64,000 bases of DNA. Source: Temnothorax longispinosus. Taxonomy: Eukaryota > Arthropoda > Insecta > Hymenoptera > Formicidae. Positions 24,340 to 35,617 of the stretch are shown here, piece by piece (position 1 is the stretch's first letter; each line of letters begins with the position of its first letter). The notes under the pieces are model-generated. The model ran no database searches. It saw only the letters and a list, made by a program, of their open reading frames with translations, and had not been told where the DNA came from. The translations under genes and the position numbers were made by a program. The stretch covers positions 9,774,433 through 9,838,432 of the forward strand of contig NC_092358.1 of the NCBI RefSeq assembly GCF_030848805.1, in the 5' to 3' direction.

Positions 24340-25385
24340 TAGAATTATGATTATGATGTGTATAGAAGTTCGTGTAGGATATATAGGTATTTTTTTTTTA
24401 ATAACACCACGTAGCCTTGAATCTTAAACGGGATTTCCGCGGGATATGACGCAACATATGTCTTTCTGAAGTTCAAAAAACTTAAATTTACGAATATTTT
24501 TTCTTAAAAATCAAGCCATATAGAGGTAATATATACATTTTTTTGGATTCGACATAACCCGCGATATTTGCATTAGTGCTAACTATTTATGTTATCAAAA
24601 GAGCATTCGCGTGCTATTAAGCGAAGCACATTAACTATTAATTAATTATTTATATTCGAAGCGCTGATCTCATTCTACTCTGCATAGCTACAATATATTG
24701 GATAACAATACTCATTTCACAGATGCACGATTTACCATATCTCAATCTCGTATTCTGTAATCGTGAAATAAACATTTAATTGCCCCCATGATCGGTGATA
24801 CGAGGAAAAATTGATGGCCTCTCGACGGGGAGGCTCAGCGTGCTCCTAAATGGAGCACGGCACGTCGAGTCATACGGAGAAGGTAGGGGAGTCGTGCGAA
24901 TAAAAAGGGCTGTTTATGATTTTTCTATTGAAGCGTAACTAGGTGGCACGCGAGGTAGTACGGGTAATAAAGTCCTTTACGCGGCAACTAACCGCGCCGG
25001 CGGGCCAGGGATTCAGCCGAGCGCCGCATGCGTTTATCGTTTACTATCGGCGTTACAGCCGGTCGTACACATAAATCGCTTTACGATCTGTCGCTAAAAA
25101 CGGATTTCATGCGAAAGTAGGTAGCTGCCGGTAAACCGCAACCGCGCGCGTCTTCGTATCGCCGTGCGAATCATGAGAAGAAACCACCGCACATCGTGCG
25201 GACGACCACCAATATATACATATACGAAAGTCTTGTGCAAAGGTTCTAAACCTTAAAAAAGCAGCGCCAAGTTTTTTACAAGAAAAATTTATTTATTTTA
25301 TTTTAATTAAATATTTTTATTTTATAATGTTACCTCTTTAATTCTTTGTGATTAAAATAATTCTTTGTAATATTATAATTTTATC
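24340..25385. other. Noncoding stretch
   Basis: AT-rich to 24780, with short poly-T runs. Positions 24790-25240 are CpG-richer and contain a nested stem (CTCGACG 24821-24827 with CGTCGAG 24863-24869, and GTGCTCC 24840-24846 with GGAGCAC 24852-24858). AT-rich DNA resumes at 25250. Confidence 0.6.
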
Positions 25386-25735
25386 AAGGAGAATTAAAAC
25401 TACTACCACTTGGGTTGATAGAAAGACTCTCAGGAATACAAAGATACATACCACTTGGGATGAGTTAGGTAACACAATTTTGTTTCATTTTTTAAAAGTA
25501 GTTGCAAAATTATTTTTCAAAGTGTATATATTCTCTTTGCAATTGGCGCAATTTAAAGATTTCATATTTTTTTTTGAAATACGTATCACTTAGGTTGAAT
25601 TAGGTAACGCAATTTTGTGAATTATTTTGTTAGGGAGAAATAAAGCTACTATACATATATCATCACTTGGGTTGAGTTAGGTAACGAAATTTTGTGAATT
25701 ATTTTGTTAGAAAGAAATAAAGCTACTACCATTTT
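25386..25735. repeat. Decayed minisatellite, ~77-bp unit
   Basis: The best two units (from 25587 and 25664) share CACTTGGGTTGAGTTAGG, then TAACGAAATTTTGTG, AATTATTTTGTTAG and GAAATAAAGCTACTA. Partial, more diverged units lie upstream at about 25389-25420 and 25450-25500. The period between the two best units is 77 bp. The array is AT-rich and non-coding. Confidence 0.82.
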
Positions 25736-28584
25736 AGATTTTTAGATTTACAACATACATTGCGCGTGTATATACATATACGAGCATTAGCGGCGATTTC
25801 ACAACAGGCCGGAATCGATCGGCCGGGCCGGTCGTACGACGAAAGAATCGCGTTTCAATGGTTGTTTCGCGCCGACTCACAAAATGCGCGCGCTAAAATT
25901 TCCATAATCACCTCGCGAACGTAACCAACGATCCGTCTCGCCGCAAAATGGAACCGCGGAGATATACAAATGTAACGAACGATTCCTTTAGAAAGTGGAG
26001 CTTAAGCGGAAGACCACCGTTGTTCCACTTTCACGAAAAATTCGTTTACCCTTCCAGGTAATAATGGTTTACAATGGGTAAAAATGGTTACTCAATTTTT
26101 TTAATTATTTACACTTATTTAAATTACCAATTATACGGTCATCGGTAATTCAATAACATATTACTGTGTATTTTTATCGTTGAAATTACGAAATTGGTAT
26201 AATAAATTTGGACGGTTTATCATTGAATATATTTATTATCTTCTTCCCCATTTTAACGGAAACGACGGCATTGTCGCGAGCATTTTCAAGGATCGTCGAT
26301 GCAGCGAATGCGAGAGATCAGAAACGACCGGCGCGAGGAGCAAAGGATAGAAAGATGAAGAAGAGGAGGAGGAGGAGAAGAGAGTGGGACGTGAGCGAAA
26401 CGGAGGACAAGATGATGGATGGTCCCTCTCCACCCTTAGCTGCATCGCGCGCGCGAAGTGAGGGCGTCCCGACGCTGACGACGATGCTGACGCTAATGAG
26501 CAAAATATGAGGCGCCACCCTACCACCCCTCTTCCGTCTTTCCGCCCTCTCGCTTTCTCGCCCCCGTTGTCGAGCGCGGTTCTCTTTCTCGCCTGCCTCT
26601 CCACCTCCGGCCTCGCCAGGTATCGATTGTCGTTCGCGTTCGCCTAAAGACCAAGAAGAAGAAGAAGGCGAGGCGAACGAGGGAGGGGAGGAAGGTTTCG
26701 TCCTGGAACGAAAACAAGACGATCTATCCGTCTGATTACTCGCGCGCCACCCGCCTCCCGCGATTCCTCGCGTATATTCCATTCTCGGTTTGTCTACGTG
26801 CATTACCGTATCTTGATCGCCGCTGCAGTAGTCCTGCCCGACGATAAATAATGACCCTGTGCCATCCACGAAACTCTAAATACTGAGAGAGAAATCTTTG
26901 TTTCGTTCGAATATTCGAATAAACGTCAGCGGTGTGCAGTACGCCGCGTAATAAAATATAGTCGATGTCGCGATCATATTATGCACGATTATAAAGCATA
27001 TTAATAAAGGAACACGAGAAAGTGTTACAAAAAAAAAAAAACGATGCGAATCGTCGCGAAATCGAAATAAATATCATCGATAGAGAGACCCGATAAATAC
27101 GAGCGTAACGAACGATCTTCGATGACGTTAAATGACAGAGGTACAGCGAGATAGAAATTGCGGCGAGCATTAATGACGAGCTGGTCGCTCTTTGTCCGCT
27201 CCTCGGAACCTTCGTCCAGCGACACCAGCAGCCAGCACCACCGCCAGCACCACCGTCGCCATGGGGTTAGCACTGGATGTCCACACTCGTTTTTACCGCG
27301 AACGAGATGCTCCGACGACGAAAAAGGGGCCCGTTTAATTTCATTTCGCCGGCACCGCCCCTACTCTCGACGCCCGAAGCGACGAGGCACCGCGAAAAAG
27401 AAACTCTTCGACGTTTTACGAGCGTTCTCGGCTCCTATCCTCCACCACGTTCCAGCGCCGTTCGCGCCAGTCCCTTAAAGGGGACCTCGAAAATCTGCCT
27501 GTTGTCGCGGCGCAGCCCTTCGTTAAACGTCTCGAGCCCGGTATCTTCGCGGTTCGCAACGGTGCGAAACTTTACCTTATACTGCGCGATTCTTTATTGC
27601 AGTAGCCGATCCTTCGTAACTCCGTATTCGCAAGCTTCAAAGTCGTAAAGTAACATTGTCGCGTCACAAGGTGGACGGAATACTCGTATATATATCCGAA
27701 ATGTCACGCAATTTAATGTCTAAAAATTCTCTCGAATTAAAAGAGTAATGATTCTACAAAAATATATTATGTGTCGTGGGATTAATGAACCGGATATTTT
27801 TAATCGTGACGAGAGTCAGATGAGTTGGAAAGAAACTTTGCGACTGTCCGTAATGCAAATACCCTTCGTCTCGCGCGTCTCCACTTCTTTTATTGGGTCA
27901 CTCCATTTTTGTGTTAACGATCCCGTTTCGGTGTCACGCCTACCACCACGGCCGAGACGTAGAAGAAAGGTTTTTGCGACGCGGCTCACGGCGAGAGCTC
28001 GCTCGCACAGCCTCGTTAGAAATTACCGTGCAGCCCATCCTTCTCGCCGTTAATGAAAGCCGGGTTCTGCGTGGCGAAGATTATTCGCGGTTTTTACATG
28101 CCGAGGCCATTCAACGCACAGGCGAAGACGCGCAGCCTCCTGGTCCAGAGGAGAATACCGAAGACTGATGAAAGGGAAAACAGAGCAAGAGCAGAGAGAG
28201 AAAGAGAGAGACGGCATCGGGAGTAGGCTAATTAATTTGGCAAATCATCGCGTCGCAGTGTAAACAGGGTGGTTCGATCTGTCTTTCCCGCACAAAGGGG
28301 GTGTCGACCAGAATGAACAAGAACGGCGGCGAGGCTGGCGCGGGGAAGTTTGTCCGCCGCGAGGGTGGATATCAAAGGGGAAGACGAGGGATATCAATCC
28401 CCGGAGAAGCTACGGACTCAGCCTCCGCCAACTGTATAGCCGACGCTTCCGCAGTTCTCAACCGCGAAATCCTCCGTTCGAATTTATCGCCGTCGTAACC
28501 GAACACTTCCTTCCCAGTAAGCTCATCCCCATAACGCGCGTCGAATCTTTTCCACAGTTTTTCAAAACGACTGATTTCACCGAT

Positions 28585-28586
<2 letters not shown>
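25736..28586. other. Noncoding stretch
   Basis: CpG-rich blocks (25790-26030, 26230-26860, 27160-27640, 27850-28560) alternate with AT-rich blocks (26040-26230, 26870-27060). Triplet AGG/GAA-rich DNA at 26350-26390 and 26657-26700 produces acidic or basic runs in several frames. ORFs up to 183 codons (minus, 26318-26869) lack domains. Confidence 0.6.
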
Positions 28587-28674
<88 letters not shown>

Positions 28675-28685
28675 CTCTCTCTCTT
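28587..28685. repeat. (CT)n microsatellite, ~99 bases
   Basis: Pure CT from 28587 to 28671, one G interruption at 28672, then CT to 28685. In the minus orientation it is a GA array like that at 20227. Confidence 0.98.
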
Positions 28686-30863
28686 TCACCGGATAGTCCA
28701 ATAGTTATATGTAGCTCGATGTTTATGGCTCTCTGAAGCATTAAATCTTCCCGTGTAAAGATCTATCGGATCATCCACAGAAGTAGTCCCTCACGGACGT
28801 TTCGTCTAGTCAGACATTTAATAGATAAACACCGACGTTTCACTTCAAATGTCTCTTTGTATAGAAGTACCTATACATATAGAAAAACTGTACGCATAGA
28901 ATTATTTCATTTTATTTATCAGTAATTTTTTAATATAACTGATTGATTCGTTAAAATACGAATTTTACAATTATATTTTGCGTATATGACGATGATAAAA
29001 TGTCTACATTTATTGATCGATACCCGTGCAAAAGCTACATAGAAATACAAGTTGCTGTTAACTCTTGCATATTTTTAAATCAAGGGATTTTTACTCGAAA
29101 CTGTAGACGCAGAGCTTACGTCGGTTGCGCTCGCGTGACAATCGCGAGTTCGGGCACCAATGCGGTGACACGAAGAACACCGTACTTTAGCGCCACGGCT
29201 TCGTCTCTCTGCTGTTGTATCTTATCGGGGAATCGCCGAGCTTGGTGCGAGGTCAAGGCGTGCTATCGTGGCCACGCGAGCCGCCACGAGCCGCCTCGCG
29301 GATATACGAGGTCACCCTCGCTCTTCGATCTGGACGTCTTCCTCGCGGTAACGTACGAGCGCTTCACGTGCCTCACCGAGGTCCGGTCGTGACGATTCCG
29401 CCCGAACATAAACCTTGCTCTTTATTTAGCTAGTTAGCTGGACGTATTAAGAATCCGCGCGATTCCGTAGCAACATGAAAAGTCGCCGCAGTACAAGGAA
29501 AATTCCCGGTACCTCGTATCGCAGAGAAGCCCCCTATCCTCTCTATGCTGACCCGAATTCGTCTGATACACGAACTTAATAACGACGAAGCGTAAGCAAC
29601 GGTCAAAGAGAGGAACGACGACGACGACGACGGCAACGACGACGGAAGTTGTCCGGAGCGGATACGGTATGATTCACCTGTAATATCGTTCCCCGGAATT
29701 CTCGGGGAAGTTGGAATAATCTCATGCGCGCGGTCGTCATCCAGAATCGTTGGTAGACGTCGTCGCTGGCTGGTTATCTTCGACCGCCGACAAAAGCCAA
29801 CGTAGAATATGAAGGAAATCGTGAGCACCCCTACAGACTCCTTTTCTCCCCCCGTCGGTGTCTCCCTTTCTCTCTCTCGCTTTCTCTTTTTTCGTGTCTT
29901 TCTCTCTTTCTCTCTCTCTGTCTCTTTCTCTCTCTTGCTCACCCATCCATATATCCGAACAGCTATCGCTCTGTCTCTATCGCGTCTCCTTTCTCTCTAT
30001 CGCGGGCTAGGGGGACCGAAGGGGTGCGCCGGGCGCGCGGGGTGGTTCTTTCCCTCCTGTGACGGAGGAGTTGAGAGTGCCGTTGAATATGCATGAGAAG
30101 CTCGGGCTCCTATCTACCGTCCTAAAAACATTCAGTCGACGCTGAAGCGACCGATGCTCGGACCGACCGCGCGCCTCGTCGCTCGCCAATCAATGTCTCC
30201 GACAGGCTCGTCTTGCGAAAATTTCTGTGAGACGCCAAGACGATTCCTTGTAACCACGAACAAGAGAGTGAGGAGGGCACCGAGAGAGAACGTCTTCTCC
30301 GACCTAACGCTGCCATTGGCCGCAGACGTGCGCTGACATTTTTATTCCATGGAAGAGAAACCGCGAGGTTCACTGTGCCCTGGGGAATGTTTATTTCACT
30401 GAATTTAGATCACCGTTTTTTACTGACGTACCGCTGCTTCACGACTGAATTTTTAATATTGGAGTTTGGACGAGGGGTTAATGTTAAAAAGATATTTCAT
30501 CGTTTTTCTTATTGTTAAATCTTACTTCAGAAAAAATATCTAAGATCAATCATATTTTACGTTTTTCTTTCTCCCACATATATGTATAAATCCGGATAAC
30601 AGATGTAACTATCTTCTAACGTTAAATAGTAATGCGCACGTTTTTTTGCCAGAACGGATTTGACATTGGAATCCGCTCGCGCCGTAGATCAGCTTTATCA
30701 CGACGACCATCTCGGCCATAATTATGTTGTAACCGCGCGCATAAATGCCGGCGCGTAAAGTGAAGCGTGTTAAGCGTGACTCGATTATCTTTCGAATCAG
30801 ACACGGAAGAACGCCGTGTCTGAAATATCGCTCTCGATCCCGAAGAACGAGCGCGATCTCGCC
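28686..30863. other. Noncoding stretch
   Basis: AT-rich at about 28830-29010 and 30380-30620, otherwise CpG-rich. A GAC triplet tract lies at 29609-29645. Degenerate CT tracts at 29865-29940 and 29970-30000 generate spurious Arg/Glu ORFs on the minus strand. No domain was recognised. Confidence 0.6.
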
Positions 30864-30892
30864 CGCGCGCGTGCACGCGTGCACACGCGCGC
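30864..30892. other. Z-DNA-prone alternating purine-pyrimidine tract
   Basis: 29 bases of unbroken pyrimidine-purine alternation, mostly CG with CA/GT steps, include the 14-base palindrome GTGCACGCGTGCAC (30871-30884). A second, less regular CG/TG alternating stretch lies at 31030-31071. Alternating CG tracts are the established Z-DNA sequence class. In vivo formation is unknown. Confidence 0.65.
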
Positions 30893-32440
30893 TACTTAAC
30901 TACGCGCGAACGCATATATACGCAGGAATGCTTAATGCATTCAAATGATATTCACTCTCGCGCGCTGACGCGAATGCTTTCGACAAATTAACGCCGTGTA
31001 TCGAATAACTATCTACCCGCTGCGAGAATGCGCGCGCGTGTGTGATGCGTGTGTGCGCCCGCGCGCGCGCGGTTTCTCGAGCATCTTGTAAATCAAACAT
31101 ACGATCGGTAGTTCCGATAACGCCTCCCCGGCGTTTCGCTCGATATAATTCCGCAGAGGAACATTCGTGATTACGTGTAAACGTCTCTCCCCCCGCCGCG
31201 GCGCGCCGTCTAATATTCATACACCGTAGGAATCGCGCGGTAACTCGATAACTCTCTCCAGTAACTGGCAATAGTTAACCAGTTAATCGCATAATCGTGT
31301 ATATGTCCATTTTGCGGTGCCGAAGAAGATAAGAAATCGCCAGACTGGCTTGGAGCTTGCGCTGCGTTTACAGATACGTTACGCGAGGTCCTTCCCGCAG
31401 GAAGTCCTTTCTCGTCGTTTAACGAGACCTCTAAGGTTTGATCATTTTTTAACCGGAAGAATTCTTTCGGTCCTTATCAGCGAGGTCCGATTAAACGCGA
31501 CAGGAAGCAAGGTGGACAACATGGCTCTGTCGCCATCTCTCGGCGACGCTGGGAGACAGGGTAGCCATTTTGTTTCTGGAGGTGGCCAGAAGGTCGCCGT
31601 GGTGTCGCGGCACACCCGCGCATGTCCATTGGTCCCTCCTACGATGTCCTCCCGACGGCGGCGGCGGCGGCGGCGACGGTTTCTCTCCTCCCGCTCCTCC
31701 GCTCCGTTTCGTCTCGCCAGAGCGACGAGGCGAGAGACGACGTACCCCTCTACCACGGCCCACGGCTTCTCCTCTTCCATCCCCCTACGCAACGGACTCT
31801 CCCCACCTCGAGTCCACGACTTTCCCACCTCGGGGGACCCGACCACCTTCCCTTTTGTACCCGCCGCACCCTCTGGCCGTCGTCGCGGCGGCGAAACGCT
31901 CCCCCTCCCCTTCGCTCCTGCCACCCCCTCGCCGGCCACTGCCGACACGGCCACTACCATCGTCTTCTCCTCCGGTTCTCTTCCACCTCCAACGGCGACG
32001 ATCCCACCCATCCCACCGTTGTGCGATATTATCACTCCGTTTTACTCGCGATTTATCGGCCTTTATCAACTACATTGCCACCGAACGGTGTGTATCGTTG
32101 CTGCCTGGCTGCCGCGATCGCATAGCCACGTTTCGTTCCCCGGCTACGATCCACGCCAAGTTCTCTTCCACGGCACGGCGTGCCCTCGTAAATCAGCGCC
32201 GGTGGTTTATCGTCGTCGCCCGACTGAAAACCGCAGAACCGACCTGCTCCCGCTTTCTCGCCGTGTCGTCCGAAGGTCGACAACGGTGCGTCCAACTCGC
32301 CCTACTCGTCCTGATGATTTTTTCTCGTTTGCACTATGGCGTGAACAAATATCAAACAGCTTTAGACTCAATAGATTTATACTCAAATACGGGGGTAGAG
32401 ATTTGTATATGAACCTCTCTAATCTGGGATACCAGTTTGC
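30893..32440. other. Noncoding CpG-rich stretch with the longest chance ORFs
   Basis: The two longest plus ORFs (376 codons at 31317-32447 and 280 codons at 31570-32412) overlap in different frames, and a 197-codon minus ORF (31442-32035) covers the same bases. A GGC triplet repeat (31657-31674) gives Arg, Gly or Ala runs. Products are Ser/Pro/Arg-rich with no domain. Simultaneous openness of three frames argues for composition, not coding. A GTAGCCATTTTG motif lies at 31561-31572. Confidence 0.6.
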
Positions 32441-33505
32441 ATACTGATAAATGCCAAAGTTGGAGATATACGTCACGAAACATGCGTGGGATCTTACGAT
32501 TACATGTATATTTGCAGCGAAAATAAAAAAAAAAGAAAAGCGAATAATAAATTTTGTACAATACGTCAGGGAAAGAACTTTTAATTGCGGGATAAGTCTT
32601 GCGCAATTATGCGAAAACGATTAGACCGATGACATTCAATTTGCTCCAACTTGTACTAATTACATTTTCGATTTTATATTGTCTAGTCTTATTGTAAATT
32701 TATTCCTTGATGAACAAATTATCATGTCTTTTAGACGAATCATAACAGATAATATATTGTTCTTAGGAAATAGACAAATAACACAAAATGTGATCGTTGC
32801 CCTTAGAAACTTGCGAACCTAAATAGCAGGTAACTAAAGAGTGTTTTATGTCTTTCTGTAGAGCTTCTAACACAAACTTTATTTAGGGAAAATGTGACTT
32901 CCACATTTTGCGGGACGATTAGATGTCAGATTCCGGTTTCTCAGAGAATGCATTCGTCATATCTCGCATCGATCGGCCGTTTTTGAAGCCGTCATATTCA
33001 AGTTTAACTCCGCGAGATGATGCTCGATTTCCAACTAGTTACACTTAACACAGAACTCTAACGTTCGCGTCGCGTCTCTCGACACCTTCCTCGCTTTTCC
33101 TTCGCCTCGATCGAACTCGAGGAATCGAGCAAACGCGTATACAAAAATTCCTATCATCGCCTCCGTCTATTCCGGCAAAACTATCTGCCACCCATCTACG
33201 CGGGTCTTTCCCTCTCGTTCCAGTTTGGGAACAAAGGGATCGCCGCGCGATTCCATTTCCCGTCGTCATAGTCGTCGCTTTACATCCTGTTCCTGACTCC
33301 ACGATGTGCTTTCTCGCAGGCTCTAACGCGCGAGGGGACACCGCTCGCTCACTCGCTCGCGTGCGCTCTCGTTTTCGCACATACGTGTATACGTGTGTAC
33401 ATACATGGATGAACGTGCGACTCGTGCGTACGTACACATACGCGAAACGCGTGTCGGTCGCTTATACATGTGTACATGTACCTATAGAGTATAGAGATAT
33501 ATACA

Positions 33506-33512
<7 letters not shown>
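32441..33512. other. Noncoding stretch
   Basis: AT-rich at 32440-32950 then CpG-rich. TA/CA-rich alternating DNA begins at about 33380. Short ORFs only. Confidence 0.6.

Positions 33513-33562
<50 letters not shown>
33513..33562. repeat. (TA)n microsatellite
   Basis: About 25 uninterrupted TA units, flanked on both sides (33490-33512 and 33563-33592) by imperfect TA/CATA sequence. It gives spurious Tyr-Ile runs in translation. Confidence 0.97.
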
Positions 33563-33566
<4 letters not shown>

Positions 33567-34975
33567 GTATATATAGATATACATATATACGGTGGATAGG
33601 TAGGTATGCATACATCGGAGGCACCGATGCACGGTAGAGTGCTTTCGAGGCGAGTGCAGTAGAGACTCACGGTGCTGCACGGTCTGGTGATTAGCGCCGC
33701 CCCCTGGGGACGGCAACCGCCAATCGGTGGACGGCGTCGCGGCGCCCGTCGTCGTCGCTTCACCGCACGAAGCCGCCGCTGCTGCTGCCGCCGCCGCCAC
33801 CGCCGCCGCCGCTGCCGCTGCCGCCGCCGGGAGTCCCCTGCGGGTCCGCACAATCGCGGATATAGCGGATAGCGTCGGGCAAAGCCACGACAAAAATCAA
33901 TCACTCGCTGCTTCCTCTTGTTCGCGATGCTCTCTCCCTCGCTCCTTCCATCCATCCGCCGCGCGCTTCTATTTCTGTTTCCCTCCGGTTACACGGCTCG
34001 TTCTCGCTTCCTCTCTTTCTCCGTCCTCGTTTTCTCCATCCGCCGTCAACCGCTCGCAGTGACTGTCTGCGCGAAACCGAAACGCATCTATCGCGCGTTT
34101 TCCCCGCATCCGGTTCTGGCTTATCTCCCGCAATATCCCGCATCCCTACAGGCATCAGCCGCTTCGCGAAGGTTCACCAAAATCGTGACTCGATATCGAG
34201 CGCGGAAAAACGCAAAAAGCAGCTGCAGAAAGCTAATTGTGAACTTTTCGATCGCTATAAATTTTTCTAAACCTATCGATGTAAGAAAACAGACATTTTT
34301 GTATTCTTTCGACTTTATTTATTAATAAATTAACAATTAACGTCGAAAACCGTCGAGTCTCTGTAATATTCCCCTTCTCTCATAATGTTCCCATTCATGC
34401 TTCACCACTGTGAAGATCGCTATTCGCGGAGTTCGGAGGAAAATATGTGGGAACGACTTCGTCGCTGTGCTTCACCGTCGCCTCGTCGAGGCGTCATACG
34501 AATTCTATCGTCGCGAGTCGACCGATTTTTCTCGCGCGATCTTCCCACGTTCTCTCGCATCCCGCACACGCGCGCGTATCATTCTTCGCCTGCGTCGATC
34601 CACGTCCTCGACGCATGCAAGAGCGGGACAAGGACAAGCGAGATCCCGCCCGACCTACCGGACTGACCGACGACCCGCCTTGAATTTCATTCACACACCG
34701 CGAGGTCGACTCTCGGTACTTACGCGGAATACAAAACGACGTTCCCATGGATCGGACGATACGGCAATACGTCGGCGTGAGCCGCCGAAATGAGAGAGGT
34801 AGCCGTGAAACTTTTCAAGTATCTTCTGGTATCGGATATTACAAGGATCCCAGTATTAGAATGTAAAATTTATGCTATGCAACTGACCTCGTCTTGCGTA
34901 CGATTAATTTTCCAATTTATAAATTCAAATTTCCTTTATTCATTAATAATGAATTAATAAGTTTCATGCGTATTA
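33563..34975. other. Noncoding stretch with triplet repeat
   Basis: A GCC/GCT triplet tract at 33772-33830 translates as Ala, Arg/Gly or Cys-rich runs in different frames, all open, so it is not evidence for an exon. CpG-rich ORFs to 34790 lack domains. A TTCCCACG (reverse complement of a Su(H)-type site) lies near 34545. AT-rich from 34800. Confidence 0.55.
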
Positions 34976-35217
34976 CACAGAAAAAAAGAAATGTCAAATC
35001 CAGACTTATATATGCTCGTATGCAACAATCTATAATTTTGAAGTAAGATTATATTGCTTTAAATAAAAAAAATTTGCTTGAATGAAGTCATTTATATAGT
35101 CGTTATATAGTTCAACCAAGAATAAAAAAAGTTGAAATTCTTATAAAAAGATGATAGATTATTGTATAGATATATATGAGTATGTAGGTTTTGATTTAGC
35201 ACTTCTTTTTTTCTGTG
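34976..35217. mobile_element. Tc1/mariner-type MITE, 242 bp, CACAGAAAAAAAG ends
   Basis: The left end CACAGAAAAAAAGAAATG and the right end (reverse complement) CACAGAAAAAAAGAAGTG form about 30-bp inverted repeats that continue with a shared AAATC block. A more diverged subterminal similarity follows. TA precedes the left end (34974-34975). The right flank reads CA, consistent with one mutated base of the duplication. AT-rich, non-coding interior. Confidence 0.75.
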
Positions 35218-35590
35218 CAAAAGATTCTAGGACTTCTTTCTAGATAAATTAAATTTTAGGATTATTATGAGTAAAAATAAGGTATGATTAATTGCGAGAA
35301 AGAATTATTGCGATAAGATTTCATTTTATCTTCAAACTTATAATTATTGTCGCAAGTTAACTCTTTTTCGTTTTTCTATCGCGCGTAATTTTCGTTGTCG
35401 CGCGAAATAACAAAGTTCTCACAACTTCGCGAAATAGGGGAGCGATATTTTTCTTACTAAAGCGACCCTCGGTATATCGCTTAGCGAGACCATCGTCACG
35501 TCGCAGCGGCGGACGTGGTTATGACACCAAATCGATCCGCGAGCTATCGAGCGGCGAACTTGCTGCGCGCACAGGTATCTGAAAGAACTT
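35218..35590. other. Noncoding stretch
   Basis: AT-rich to about 35400, then CpG-rich. No feature beyond a triplet repeat that begins at 35591. Confidence 0.6.
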
Positions 35591-35617
35591 CCGCCGCCGC
35601 CGCCGCCGCCGCCGCCG
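35591..35617. repeat. (CCG)n triplet repeat, 9 units
   Basis: Nine uninterrupted CCG units in CpG-rich sequence. A second, interrupted CCG/CTG tract lies at 38771-38804. Confidence 0.95.

Noticed and set aside
28800..28825. Minus-strand TGACTAGA seed as in miR-279/996
   Set aside because: Only the seed matches, and no hairpin with a star arm was seen.
31317..32447. 376-codon ORF, the longest in the window
   Set aside because: Two other long ORFs overlap it in another plus frame and on the minus strand. The product is Arg/Ser/Pro-rich with triplet-repeat runs and no domain, so openness is explained by CpG and triplet composition.
33772..33830. GCC/GCT tract that could encode poly-alanine or poly-arginine
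   Set aside because: All frames are open through it, and no flanking conserved coding sequence is present.
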